A stretch of DNA of 64,000 nucleotides from Nocardia concava NBRC 100430 (GTDB lineage: Bacteria > Actinomycetota > Actinomycetes > Mycobacteriales > Mycobacteriaceae): NCBI RefSeq assembly GCF_000308815.1, contig NZ_BAFX01000108.1:83149-147148 (forward strand), read 5' to 3'. The notes below the pieces were generated by a model. It was not told the DNA's origin, searched no databases, and saw only the letters and a program-made list of their open reading frames with translations. Position numbers and translations under genes: made by a program. Shown piece by piece: positions 34,952-44,775 of this stretch (positions are counted from its first letter, which is position 1; each line of letters begins with the position of its first letter).

Positions 34952-34976
34952 GTCACATGACGCTCCCTACGACGTA
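34952..34976. promoter_or_regulatory. third copy of the 25-base motif, upstream of the tannase-family gene
   Basis: GTCACATGACGCT, five bases, then CGACGTA: the fixed positions and the spacing equal those of the two copies at 31135-31197, with one base changed in the first block. It lies 62 bases before the tannase start. A shared regulator of the esterase and the cupin/SRPBCC genes is inferred. Confidence 0.55.
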
Positions 34977-35093
34977 ATGCGGACCCCGAACATTGTCTAC
35001 CAGCGGATCATCTCTACAGCGGACACCGCAGATGCGCCGTCTTGATCACGCCCGCCAGCTTCTACGAGTAGCTCTGCGCGACAGGGCATGACC

Positions 35094-35659
35094 CTATTTC
35101 GTATCGGATGTCTGATTTTCACCGAGTGAGGCGGTAGAAGCGACCGGGCAGGCGTCCGATGCCTCGACGACAACCTGGGGCTCGGCCGCCACGACGGACG
35201 GGCGGCGGCCGGATTCCCAGAGCGCCCCGGTTATGGTTTCGGCTGCCGCCAGGGCTGTCCGCTCGTCGAGGTCGAAAACTCGTGCCCGACTGAGGAATCG
35301 AAATCCTTCCGGGGCCTCCAGGCTGAATCCCGCACCCCGGCCCGGCACGGCGTCGAGCACCAGCTGGGTGTGCTGCCAGGCGGCGAACTGGGAACCCGAG
35401 ATCCACACCGGCACAACGTGTTCCGGGTCCGGGGGCGAGGACTTGATCTCGTCGGCACGCAGGGTCAGGTCGAGCACTCCGAGCAGGACGTCGCGGTCGC
35501 CGACGAGGAATTCGCCCTCGGGGTAACACATCGGAGCCGAGCCGTCGCAGCAGCCGCCGGATTGGTGCAGCATGAGCGGGCCGTGCCGGTCGCGGAGGCG
35601 ACGGAGCAGGTCCATCGCCGCCGCGGTGGCACGCACCCGGCGGGGTGCGGGGGTCGGCA

Positions 35660-35660
<1 letters not shown>
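35094..35660 (-). CDS. DUF779 protein, partner of aldehyde dehydrogenase
   Basis: This 188-residue protein carries the DUF779 pattern near its start: GPLMLHQSGGCCDGSAPMCYPEGEFLVGDRDVLLG, with three clustered Cys, and then PVWISGSQFAAWQHTQLVLDAVPGRGAGFSLE. DUF779 genes are commonly encoded with ExaC/AldA-type aldehyde dehydrogenases; their role is not established, and a redox or metal function is possible from the Cys. The start overlaps the dehydrogenase stop by one base (TGATG), so the two are coupled. The last 50 residues are variable. Confidence 0.85.
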
Positions 35661-37183
<1,523 letters not shown>

Positions 37184-37246
37184 TGCGAAGCTCCTCGATC
37201 AGCTGACGACAACGTCGAATGTGATCCAGGACACTAGAAGCGGACC

Positions 37247-37267
37247 TGTTGCGATGGAGTTGCAACA
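37247..37267. promoter_or_regulatory. TGTTGC-N9-GCAACA palindrome upstream of the aldehyde dehydrogenase gene
   Basis: A perfect six-base inverted repeat with a nine-base spacer lies 64 bases before the dehydrogenase start and seven bases after the stop of the GAF regulator. It is a likely binding site for that regulator; this is inferred from position and symmetry. Confidence 0.5.
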
Positions 37268-37273
37268 AACCGG

Positions 37274-38572
37274 TCAGACGCCCAACTTCCGATTCAACAG
37301 CCGCACCTGCGAGTTCACCTGCGCGAACAGTGAAGAGCGCGGATCCAGCGCACCCAGGTACGCCGCCCAGGCCGCATGGTCCTCGCGACCGTCGACGGAG
37401 CCCGTCCACTGCGCGAGCAGCCGCCAATTCCCCGAACGCAAGAGCGCGGCCCGCAACCGGCCGCGCAATTCGTCGCGGATCTCCCCGATGCCGGGAGCCA
37501 GAGACCGCGGCAGCACCGGGCCCGAGTAGGCGCGCAGCGCGGCGGCCGGATCATTGCGGGCCAACGCCTGCCGCACCTCGTCGGCGTCGGTGTCGAGCTC
37601 GAACAGCAGCCGGTAGGGCTGTGATCCGAGTGCGTTGCCGCCCAATATCTTCCGCAGTCGCGACAGCTCGGCCCGCACGGTCACCGGATCCAGATCCGTC
37701 TCGTCGAGCAGCAGCGCGAGGTGGTCGGCGCTCAAGCCCTCCGGATGCCCGGCCAGCAACAGCAGAATCTCGGCATGCCGCTGGGACAGGCGAATTCGCT
37801 CCTCCCCACGGATGAGCGTGGGCCGCCCCGCGCCGAGCACCAGCAGCCGGGCCCGCTCCCCCAGCATGCGCGGCGCGTCGAGCAGTCCCAGTCGCAGCTC
37901 CGATTCGGCCGCCGTCACGGTGGCGCGGATCAGCGAAAGCGCTTCCGGAGCCGCCACTCTCGGTCCACCGGTGATGTCGATGGCCCCGATGACCTGTCCG
38001 CTGATCGGATCGTGCACCGGTGCGGCCGAACAACTCCAGTCGTGCACCGCGCGGCTGAAATGCTCGGCCCCGAAGATCTGTATGTGATGGTCGAGGGCCA
38101 GCGCGGTGCCGGGCGCATTGGTGCCGACCCGCTCCTCGCTCCAATCGGCCCCTTCCACGAACCCCATGCCGTGCGCCCGATCACGCAGGCTCGAATCGCC
38201 TTCGACCCACAGCAGCCGCCCCTGAGCATCGCTGATCGCCACCAGCAGACCGGCGTCCTCGGCATCCTCGACCAGCAGCTTGCGCACCACCGGCAGAATC
38301 CGCGCGATCGGCTGCGCGGCACGGTACCCGCGCAACTCGGATTCGGCGAACTCCACCGCAGCGCCCACCCCATCCGGATCGACGCCCTCCCGTCGGCTGC
38401 GCCGCCACGAGTCCAGCACCACCGCCCGCACCGCGCCCGCACCGCTCACCGCCGCCCGCCCGGCGCTCTCGAAGAACGCGCGATGCGCCTCCGACACCCG
38501 CCGCCCCACATGCGCGGTGTCCTCACCCGGCCGCAGTGCCACCCAAGGATTGCGTTGCGGTGCTGTGCTCAT
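37274..38572 (-). CDS. GAF-domain transcriptional regulator of the aldehyde dehydrogenase operon (AcoR-like, without AAA domain)
   Basis: This 432-residue protein has an N-terminal segment with SWRRSRREGVDPDG, the hallmark of AcoR-type activators, then a GAF domain at about 85-220 (ISDAQGRLLWVEGD, WSEERVGTNAPGTALALDHHIQIFGAEHFSRAVHDWSCSAAPVHDP). The C-terminal part carries a winged-helix-like region (RLSQRHAEILLLLAGHPEGLSADHLALLL, VRAELSRLRKILG). The sigma54-interacting AAA domain of AcoR is missing, as usual in actinobacteria. It probably activates the dehydrogenase/DUF779 genes that follow 90 bases later on the same strand. Confidence 0.85.
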   Translation of the reverse strand: MSTAPQRNPWVALRPGEDTAHVGRRVSEAHRAFFESAGRAAVSGAGAVRAVVLDSWRRSRREGVDPDGVGAAVEFAESELRGYRAAQPIARILPVVRKLLVEDAEDAGLLVAISDAQGRLLWVEGDSSLRDRAHGMGFVEGADWSEERVGTNAPGTALALDHHIQIFGAEHFSRAVHDWSCSAAPVHDPISGQVIGAIDITGGPRVAAPEALSLIRATVTAAESELRLGLLDAPRMLGERARLLVLGAGRPTLIRGEERIRLSQRHAEILLLLAGHPEGLSADHLALLLDETDLDPVTVRAELSRLRKILGGNALGSQPYRLLFELDTDADEVRQALARNDPAAALRAYSGPVLPRSLAPGIGEIRDELRGRLRAALLRSGNWRLLAQWTGSVDGREDHAAWAAYLGALDPRSSLFAQVNSQVRLLNRKLGV

Positions 38573-38653
38573 TGGTCGTCCTCAACCGTCTGCCCCACAG
38601 CCACTGTATCCCCGGTCACACCGCTACCGACCGGTCGCGCCCCTATTCGACGG

Positions 38654-38851
38654 TCACCGCGCCCGTTCCCAGACGCCACTCACCAAAAAGGCATCCCACG
38701 CCTCTCCGGAAAACCACAGCTCCGCACCGCCCCGATCCTTCGAGTCTCGGACCCCCACCCGATCAGCCGCGTGACAGACCTCCACGCACTCTTGCACCCC
38801 TTGGCTGTAGCTGCTCTTGAACCATCCAGCACCGGCTAGGTTCACGTTCAC
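38654..38851 (-). CDS. DUF397 domain protein
   Basis: This 65-residue protein has the DUF397 pattern: AGWFKSSYSQGVQECVEVCHAADRVGVRDSKDRGGAELWFSGEAWDAFLVSGV. It starts at a GTG that overlaps the stop of the XRE gene by four bases (GTGA), so both are made from one mRNA. In streptomycetes such XRE/DUF397 pairs act as regulator and antagonist (the Scr1/Scr2 and WhiJ type), controlling development or antibiotic genes. That role is by analogy. Confidence 0.88.
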   Translation of the reverse strand: MNVNLAGAGWFKSSYSQGVQECVEVCHAADRVGVRDSKDRGGAELWFSGEAWDAFLVSGVWERAR

Positions 38852-39729
38852 GCCTCGTACTCCTTCGCGATCTTTCTCAGCAGCAGCCGGCTGTCCTCCG
38901 GAGTCGACGATGCGTCGTGCAGTGCTGCCGATACCGCACGATAGCGCTGTAGGTCTCCGTCTTTCTGGAGATAGATGTCGGCGGTGAGGACACTTTCGAG
39001 GTAAACCACCGGCGGTTCCACAGGACGACCCTTGGTGTCCAGGCCGAAGTCCAGGATGACGAACGGACCGGGCAACAGGCCCATGGGTATTCCCGCACCG
39101 AACGGAAGTACGCGCACCGTGAGGTTGGGGCGAGTCCCTGCATCAGCCAAGTGCCGCAACTGTTTTGCCATGATTCTTGCGCCGCCGACTACGCGGCGCA
39201 ATGCCGATTCGTGAAGTACGACGTCGTATTCGACCGGCGCTGTCTTCCGGTTCACGATCGCCTGCCGCCGTAGACGCAAATCGACGAACCGCTCGACCTC
39301 GCGTTCGGAGGCGTCCAGCAGGTGGTTTCGGATCATCGTCCACGCGTATTCCCGGGTCTGCAGCAGACCGGGCACCAGCTCCTGATACGAAATCATCTGT
39401 TTCGCTGCAGCTTCCAGCCCTACGTAATGGTCGAATCGCCCGGGAATCGGGTCTCCGTACTCCTGATACCAGGTCTTGGCGGCGGCTTGCTCGGCAAGGC
39501 GCTTCATCGCGGCGGTGTCGTCGGCCGAACGCTCGTAGATCTCACACAGGTGCGTGATTATCCGTATGCGCACCTTGTCCGCGGTGCCCTTCTCCAGCCG
39601 GTGCAACGTCGACGTCCCGATCTCGACGATCTTGGCGGCCTGGGCCATCGTCATGCCGACTTCTTCACGGTACTGGCGCAGGAACCGCCCGAGCTGTCGT
39701 CGCGGCAGCGTGCTGTCTTCGTCGGCCAT
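38848..39729 (-). CDS. XRE-family regulator with DUF5753 C-terminal domain
   Basis: This 293-residue protein has an N-terminal helix-turn-helix (LGRFLRQYREEVGMTMAQAAKIVEIGTSTLHRLEKG, residues about 12-48) followed by the Scr1-type DUF5753 domain (YVGLEAAAKQMISYQELVPGLLQTREYAWTMI, and later VVLHESALRRVVGGARIMAKQLRHLAD, VRVLPFGAG). It is coupled by a four-base overlap to the DUF397 gene. Such regulators are abundant in streptomycetes and nocardiae; the target genes are unknown. Two small genes diverge from it on the right. Confidence 0.9.
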   Translation of the reverse strand: MADEDSTLPRRQLGRFLRQYREEVGMTMAQAAKIVEIGTSTLHRLEKGTADKVRIRIITHLCEIYERSADDTAAMKRLAEQAAAKTWYQEYGDPIPGRFDHYVGLEAAAKQMISYQELVPGLLQTREYAWTMIRNHLLDASEREVERFVDLRLRRQAIVNRKTAPVEYDVVLHESALRRVVGGARIMAKQLRHLADAGTRPNLTVRVLPFGAGIPMGLLPGPFVILDFGLDTKGRPVEPPVVYLESVLTADIYLQKDGDLQRYRAVSAALHDASSTPEDSRLLLRKIAKEYEA

Positions 39730-39883
39730 GATCGGTTACCCCCGGGTACGCGGAATGGCTGGACCGATTCGAACGGAATCAGTGTGGCACCAGGAACGGA
39801 AACGCACCTGGGGAAATGGCAATTCTCCCTTGGAATTCCACGAAGGTCCGGCCGCCGCCCACCTGCGGTGATGTCGTTTCACC

Positions 39884-40087
39884 ATGACGTCCGCCGCGCT
39901 CCAGCTAGTCCTCGTCCTCGCCGCCGTGCTGCTCTGCCTGGCCACGATCGTGTGGGGGATCTCCGCCGACTATTCCGAAATCCCGCCCGCGCCAGCCGAT
40001 TCACCGTTGGTCGCGGGCGGACATCGGTTTCACCGTGTCCCCACCGCCAACACCCACCGAGCCCGCGGCCGCCACCGAGCCCGGTGA
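39884..40087 (+). CDS. small membrane protein, hypothetical
   Basis: This 67-residue frame has a single N-terminal helix (ALQLVLVLAAVLLCLATIVWGI) followed by ISADYSEIPPAPADSPLVAGG, which looks coded. The last 22 residues are Arg/His-rich and look like out-of-frame sequence. The following frame (from 40035) overlaps this region with a coded-looking Pro/Ala/Thr stretch, so a frameshift may have separated one original gene. No family is recognised. Confidence 0.45.
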   Translation: MTSAALQLVLVLAAVLLCLATIVWGISADYSEIPPAPADSPLVAGGHRFHRVPTANTHRARGRHRAR

Positions 40088-40091
40088 CGAC

Positions 40092-40307
40092 ATGTACTCA
40101 CGCCTGTCCCACCACCGCATCCCGGCCACCGTCCGGCTCAGCCCCATCACCGTGAAATCCCTGCTGTGGCGGCATCGGAACTGCGCCGAAGGCGACTCCC
40201 CCGCACCATCTCCCGCCTCCTGCAATGCCCGCCGCCAGCTGCTGCAGATCTACCGGGACAGCGGATGGACCTGGCCGATCCCACAGCACGATCACGAACC
40301 CTGTTGA
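40092..40307 (+). CDS. small hypothetical protein
   Basis: This 71-residue protein starts at an ATG with GGTGA five bases upstream, four bases after the stop of the previous small gene. It begins MYSRLSHHRIPATVRLSP and contains VKSLLWRHRNCAEG and RRQLLQIYRDSGWTWPIPQHDHEP, with two Cys. The Trp and His-rich end looks genuine. A GTG at 40035 would extend it into the previous frame. I recognise no family; its neighbours are the XRE/DUF397 regulator pair and the secreted proteins. Confidence 0.5.
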   Translation: MYSRLSHHRIPATVRLSPITVKSLLWRHRNCAEGDSPAPSPASCNARRQLLQIYRDSGWTWPIPQHDHEPC

Positions 40308-40430
40308 GAACACGAAAGCGGCCAGCCACTCGGCGGGCCGGTTTCGGACGGGCGGCGGATGGTCGCCGCGATACCGGATTCATACGTTGGTCGAATATCC
40401 GCTCTGCCAACGCTTTTCAGGGATGTCAAT

Positions 40431-40763
40431 ATGAAACGAATTCTCGTGACGCTCACCGCGGGCCTGGCCGCCGCCATGGTCGCCGCCGCGCCCGCGACGG
40501 CCACGCCGACCGTGACTGTCAAAGGGGCCAAGGACAATACGATCACCGCTCGGCTGTCCAGTGTGGAGGCCAGCTCGGCGTGCACGCTGTTCGACATCTC
40601 GACCGGGAAGTCGGTGTCGGGTACTACTGCCGCGGACGGTACGGCCACGCTGGTGCTGACGCAGATGCGGCTGGGTCCCCACGCGGTCAATGTCACCTGC
40701 GTCGCGCCCAATGGTGCCAAGCAGGTGTTGACCGATCATCGCCCCGCACCGATCACCCGGTGA
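40431..40763 (+). CDS. small secreted protein, function unknown
   Basis: This 110-residue protein has a clear signal peptide (MKRILVTLTAGLAAAMVAAAPATA) and a mature part of about 85 residues with two Cys (SSACTLFD, VTCVAPNG) and beta-type alternation, so a small disulfide-bonded Ig-like domain is likely. AGGGAT precedes the ATG. It lies directly before the two MspA-type porin genes and may belong to the same envelope-related group. No family is recognised. Confidence 0.72.
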   Translation: MKRILVTLTAGLAAAMVAAAPATATPTVTVKGAKDNTITARLSSVEASSACTLFDISTGKSVSGTTAADGTATLVLTQMRLGPHAVNVTCVAPNGAKQVLTDHRPAPITR

Positions 40764-40931
40764 AAATCCCGCCGAAAGACGGATTGTTTCGACCAGTCGG
40801 CGGATATCCAGGCCCTCGAACGCGTGCCTACGCTCGCTGCGAATCACCGCTCCGACAACAGTTTTGACGGGAGTCGATTCGTCCCCGGGTGCGCTGTTGC
40901 CGCACCATCGCAGGATTTGATGAGGGTAGAA

Positions 40932-41600
40932 ATGAATAGTTTTCGCGCGGGCAACCGCGGTGTGCGGGCTGCCGGGCTCGCTGCCGCGGCGGCTGTCGCA
41001 GTGGGTTTGTCTTCCAGCGGTGCGGCGCAGGCCGACACCTTCGTGCCGCTGCCGGACGGGCAGCGGGTCGGGCCCGGGGTGACGATCACCCGCACCGATG
41101 AGCACGCGGTGATCTCACCGTCGCTGGCCGCCAATGGCGCCGGGCGGGTGGCCTGGCTGTCGGGAACCGTGAGCGCCGAGGTCACCGCCACTCCGGCGGG
41201 CACGCCCGGCCCGAACAACGGGCCCAAGAATACTCCGGGCTCCAATAACTCCTCCACACACGGTGTTTCGCGGATCAGCGCCGGATACATCGTCGGGTGT
41301 CAGGTCAGCGTCGGTGAGAACGCGATCTCCGCCGGCATTTCGGGCAAGGTCAGTCTCAACAGCGTGGGCGCGGGCGGCACGCTCGGTCTCAAACTTGGGC
41401 CGGGACAGGTCGGCTTCGTGGGTATCGAGGGCAAGGACATCACCAAACCGGGCACGTATTCGATCCAGTACCGCGATACCGAACTGCAGATTCAGGGCTG
41501 CGCGGGATATGCCCAGGCCCGCTCCTACGCCGTGGTCGAGATCATCGGCGACGAGTACTCCAAGACCACCCTCTACGGGCAGCCGTTCAGCATCGGCTGA
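40932..41600 (+). CDS. MspA-family porin (first of tandem pair)
   Basis: This 222-residue protein has a signal peptide ending AQA and a mature MspA-type barrel sequence: DTFVPLPDGQRV at the start, YIVGCQVSVG in the middle, LKLGPGQVGFV, and GCAGYAQARSYAVVEI with TTLYGQPFSIG at the end. MspA porins form water-filled pores in the mycolate outer membrane. A 30-residue Pro/Gly/Asn-rich insertion (about residues 83-112, NNGPKNTPGSNNSSTHG) replaces the usual short loop and may line or cap the pore. GAGGG precedes the ATG; an in-frame ATG at 40920 would add four residues. Confidence 0.88.
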   Translation: MNSFRAGNRGVRAAGLAAAAAVAVGLSSSGAAQADTFVPLPDGQRVGPGVTITRTDEHAVISPSLAANGAGRVAWLSGTVSAEVTATPAGTPGPNNGPKNTPGSNNSSTHGVSRISAGYIVGCQVSVGENAISAGISGKVSLNSVGAGGTLGLKLGPGQVGFVGIEGKDITKPGTYSIQYRDTELQIQGCAGYAQARSYAVVEIIGDEYSKTTLYGQPFSIG

Positions 41601-41664
41601 GACGCCGGTCGGAATCCAATCGCGCACTCGCACAGTCTTTTTCACCGCAATAAGGGATGTACCG

Positions 41665-42324
41665 ATGATCAAACGCAGCACTGTCGCAGGCCTGGCCACC
41701 GGTCTCGCGGCGACCGCCATTTTCGGGCTGTGCTCCACCGCCCACGCCGACACCCTCGTCCCGCTGCCCGGCGGCGACATCACCCAGACCCTCTCCGATG
41801 GCACCGTGGTCACCGTCCGCCTGGTCGGCGAGTCCGCCACCATCAGCCCTTCCATGGGCGCCACTCCCGCGCACCGCAACGCGTGGGTCTCGGCCTCCGC
41901 GCAGGTCGAGTTGTCGGGCCCGAATGCCAACGGCGGCAAGATCTATCCGGGATACGTCGTCGGCTGCCAGGTCACCCTCAACGGTGGTGGCGTGAACGGC
42001 GGGGTCGACGCCAAGACCGACTGGGAAGGCAAGAAACCGGAGATCGGGGGCAAGGCCGGCGGCACCCTGTCGCTCGGGCCCGGCCAAGCCAGGGCCATGT
42101 ACCTGCTCGACGAGGAAGAAGCCGACGACTTCGGCAAGGAATCACACAAGGCCCGCAACAAGTTCAATGGCACCAGCGGCAGTGTCACCTGGGCCGACTC
42201 GACGATCGGCGTCAAGGGCTGCGCCGGTTACGCCCAGGCGCGTGCCTTCGTCCGAGTGAAGGTCTCGACCACCACCGTCAATTCCGTTGTGACCCTGTGG
42301 GGTCAGCCCTTCAGCCTCGGCTGA
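41665..42324 (+). CDS. MspA-family porin (second of tandem pair)
   Basis: This 219-residue protein is a paralogue of the one just upstream (65 bases away). It has a signal peptide ending AHA, then DTLVPLPGGD, YPGYVVGCQVTLNGG, GTLSLGPGQARAMYL, and GCAGYAQARAFVRVKV with VTLWGQPFSLG at the end. Instead of the Pro/Asn loop it has a charged insertion (DEEEADDFGKESHKARNKFNG) next to the constriction-loop position, so the pair may differ in charge selectivity. It belongs in the mycolate outer membrane. AAGGG precedes the ATG. Confidence 0.88.
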   Translation: MIKRSTVAGLATGLAATAIFGLCSTAHADTLVPLPGGDITQTLSDGTVVTVRLVGESATISPSMGATPAHRNAWVSASAQVELSGPNANGGKIYPGYVVGCQVTLNGGGVNGGVDAKTDWEGKKPEIGGKAGGTLSLGPGQARAMYLLDEEEADDFGKESHKARNKFNGTSGSVTWADSTIGVKGCAGYAQARAFVRVKVSTTTVNSVVTLWGQPFSLG

Positions 42325-42373
42325 GCCGGATCCGACGGTGACAAGACTCGGTGGCCCAGCGCAGCCACCGGAG

Positions 42374-42418
42374 GCGGCGGGTATCCGTAACTCATTCCCT
42401 CGCACGGGTACCCGCCGC
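42374..42418. terminator. hairpin between convergent porin and histidine kinase genes
   Basis: Ten-base perfect arms GCGGCGGGTA and TACCCGCCGC flank a 25-base loop in the gap between the stops at 42324 and 42431. It is a candidate bidirectional terminator, although the loop is long and no T-run follows. Confidence 0.4.
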
Positions 42419-42430
42419 GATCACCGGAAT

Positions 42431-43525
42431 TCAGGAGCGCGGCAACCGCAGTTCGGCGCGGAATCCGCCGTCGGGCGTGCGGTCGCCGACGAATTTCCCA
42501 TGCAGGAGTTCGGCTCGCTCGGCCAACCCGACCAGGCCGTTGCCAGAGCCCGGGAGCGGAAGCGCAACGCGGGTGGATGGCGTGTTCGTGATGGTCACGC
42601 CCAACTCCTCCGCATCCGACCACAAACGGATGGCGGCCGTCGCGCCCGGCGCGTGCTTGCGGACATTGGTCAAGGCTTCCTGGATCGTCCGATAGATCGC
42701 CCGCTGAGCCGCGCCGGTGATGTCGGCGGGCAAGGTTCCCTCCAATTCCACCGGGATTCCGCTCGTATCGATGAGCGCGCGCAGGTCGGCCAGCGTCGGC
42801 TGCGGGGTGAGTTCGGTGCTGCTGCCGCCGGATGCGCGCAGCAGCGTCACCAGATGCCGCAGTTCCTCCAGCGTGGTGACGCTCAGTCCGCGGATTGTGC
42901 GCGCCGCCTCCCGGGTGTCGGCATCGGGCGCCGCGAACATCAATGCCCCCGCGCGCACCGCGATCAGACTGACCTGGTGGGAGACGACATCGTGCATCTC
43001 CCGCCCGATCTGCGCGCGTTCGCGCGCCAGCACCGCTTGCGCGTGCAACCGGCGCTCGTGATCTCGCGCCTGCTCGATCTCGACCAGTCGCCCGGAGAGT
43101 TCGTCGCGGGTACGGACCAGCTGGCCGAACAGCACCGGAGCCGCGGCCCAGCCCACCACATACGCGGCCGCCACCACCGAATCGGTGTGCGAAAGCTGCT
43201 CCATGAACGGGAATGTCGCCGCGGCGGCCACCGCCGTCACGATCGCGCAGGCCACGGGCACCCGGCGATTCTCGGACTGCTTGGCCACGGTGTAGAGGGC
43301 CACCGCGGGCGCGACCACGAGATCGGTGAGCGCGGCCGCCGGCAAGGTCAGCACGAACACCGTCAGGGGCCATCTGCGCCGGAAAAGCAATGCGGCACAG
43401 GCGATCACGGCCATGACCACATCCTCGGGCTCGAGATGGGAACTGGCGAGCCAGGCATCCAGGACCGCGAGCACCACCAGCGCGACATCGATCACCCAGC
43501 CCGGCGGCCGCACGCGCGAGATCAT
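42431..43525 (-). CDS. sensor histidine kinase, NarL/DesK type
   Basis: This 364-residue membrane kinase has four or five N-terminal helices, a short coiled linker (DELSGRLVEIEQARDHERRLHAQ), the HisKA_3 dimerisation box with phospho-acceptor His178 in GREMHDVVSHQVSL, and an HATPase_c domain (N box IYRTIQEALTNVRKHAPG, G box GSGNGLVGLAERAELLHG). It is coupled by a four-base overlap to the response regulator upstream. The signal is unknown. The closest possible targets are the porins or the MFS exporter. Confidence 0.92.
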   Translation of the reverse strand: MISRVRPPGWVIDVALVVLAVLDAWLASSHLEPEDVVMAVIACAALLFRRRWPLTVFVLTLPAAALTDLVVAPAVALYTVAKQSENRRVPVACAIVTAVAAAATFPFMEQLSHTDSVVAAAYVVGWAAAPVLFGQLVRTRDELSGRLVEIEQARDHERRLHAQAVLARERAQIGREMHDVVSHQVSLIAVRAGALMFAAPDADTREAARTIRGLSVTTLEELRHLVTLLRASGGSSTELTPQPTLADLRALIDTSGIPVELEGTLPADITGAAQRAIYRTIQEALTNVRKHAPGATAAIRLWSDAEELGVTITNTPSTRVALPLPGSGNGLVGLAERAELLHGKFVGDRTPDGGFRAELRLPRS

Positions 43526-44190
43526 CGATTCCGTTTCCGCTCGGCGAGCAATCCCGCACGCTGCGCCACCAACGCGGCCTGCACCCGGCTGGCCACCCGC
43601 AGTTTGGTCAGGATCGCGCTGACGTGATCCTTGACGGTTCCGACGCTGAGGAAGATGCGCTGGCCGATCTCCGCGTTCGACAGGCCCTCGGCCAGCAGCA
43701 CCAGCACGTCGCGCTCCCGCTCGGTCAACGCGCCGACCCGCGCGACCTCGGCATCGGTGGCGGCCACCCGGCCCAGCGCGTTGTCCGCGTGCAGCAGCGT
43801 CGCGGCCGCCTTCGGCGACATCACCACTCCCCCGGCGGCCAGCGTGCGCACCAGTTGCGCCAGCTGATCCGGTTCGGTGTCCTTGAGCAGGAATCCCGCT
43901 GCGCCCGAACGCAATGCGGTGACGATGTACTCGTCGGTGTCGAAGGTCGTCAGCATCGCCACCACCGGCGGTTCGGGCATCGCCCGGAGCTGACGCAGCA
44001 CCGTCAAACCGTCCACCTCGGGCATGCGGATATCCAGCAACACCACATCGGGACGCTGCTCGTCGATCAGCTCGACGGCCCCGCCTCCGGAACTCGTACC
44101 CACCACCTCGACGTCGGGCGCCGCCCCCAGGATGAGCTCGAATCCCGAGCGCACCAACGCCTCGTCATCGACGATCACCACTCGAATCAC
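43522..44190 (-). CDS. response regulator, NarL/FixJ family
   Basis: This 222-residue protein has a receiver domain with Asp8-Asp9, phospho-acceptor Asp53 in VVLLDIRMPEVDG, Thr in MLTTFD and Lys in FLLKD, and a LuxR helix-turn-helix (LTERERDVLVLLAEGLSNAEIGQRIFLSVGTVKDHVSAILTKL). The GTG at 44190 gives the expected start VIRVVIVDDE. It overlaps the kinase gene by four bases, so the two form one operon. Confidence 0.92.
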   Translation of the reverse strand: MIRVVIVDDEALVRSGFELILGAAPDVEVVGTSSGGGAVELIDEQRPDVVLLDIRMPEVDGLTVLRQLRAMPEPPVVAMLTTFDTDEYIVTALRSGAAGFLLKDTEPDQLAQLVRTLAAGGVVMSPKAAATLLHADNALGRVAATDAEVARVGALTERERDVLVLLAEGLSNAEIGQRIFLSVGTVKDHVSAILTKLRVASRVQAALVAQRAGLLAERKRNR

Positions 44191-44390
44191 GAAAAGACCC
44201 GCTTCGCTGTCGTATCCCGATTTGCCCACCGTGTGCTCGGCCGGACACGACCGTACCGGGTCACCGGGAACGCGCTCGGACGCCTCCACGTCACGACGGT
44301 AGGTTCCCCCCGACGGCGAGCAAACCCGCCAACCGGAGGGGAACCCACCGCCAACCGGCTGCTTTCACGACCGCAGGGCTCGTGGCCCGC

Positions 44391-44642
44391 TCAGTGCCGA
44401 TCGAGCTCGCCGCTGACCATGATGGGATCACCCTTCGGGTTGGTCCCGACCATGGTCGACAGCTGCTGGTCGCCCGCCGCCGCGAGAGTCCAGAACCGTA
44501 GCGTCACCGCCGAATCCCCTTGGGCACAGGTCTGCACGGGCGGGTCGAGTTTTGCGGTGCCGCCGCGCGCGACCAGTGTCCATCCGCACCCGTCAGCGGT
44601 TCGGGCCACCAGACGGTTGTCGTAGTTCCGCGCGATGGCCAC
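44391..44642 (-). CDS. short hypothetical frame, possibly a remnant of a secreted protein
   Basis: This 83-residue frame starts at a GTG and looks coded (NRLVARTADGCGWTLVARGGTAKLDPPVQTCAQGDSAVTLRFWTLAAAGDQQLSTMVGTNP), with two Cys and a beta-rich pattern like the C-terminal half of a secreted domain. In-frame sequence upstream (GRE-GSWEYPGREET) reads on without a start, so the N-terminus may have been lost where the MFS gene now begins. No family is recognised. Confidence 0.4.
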   Translation of the reverse strand: MAIARNYDNRLVARTADGCGWTLVARGGTAKLDPPVQTCAQGDSAVTLRFWTLAAAGDQQLSTMVGTNPKGDPIMVSGELDRH

Positions 44643-44775
44643 CGTTTCCTCGCGGCCCGGATACTCCCAGCTGCCTTCGCGGCCTCCGGGTCTGCTTCGG
44701 GGGCTCGGCTGCGCTGGACCACGACTGGCGTCGCATTATCCCGCTGGCGGCCTTCGGATTACGTCATGATGGCGC

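Noticed and set aside
38654..39729. Toxin-antitoxin system
   Set aside because: The pair matches XRE-DUF5753 and DUF397 regulators, not a toxin fold; sizes and overlap fit the Scr1/Scr2 type.
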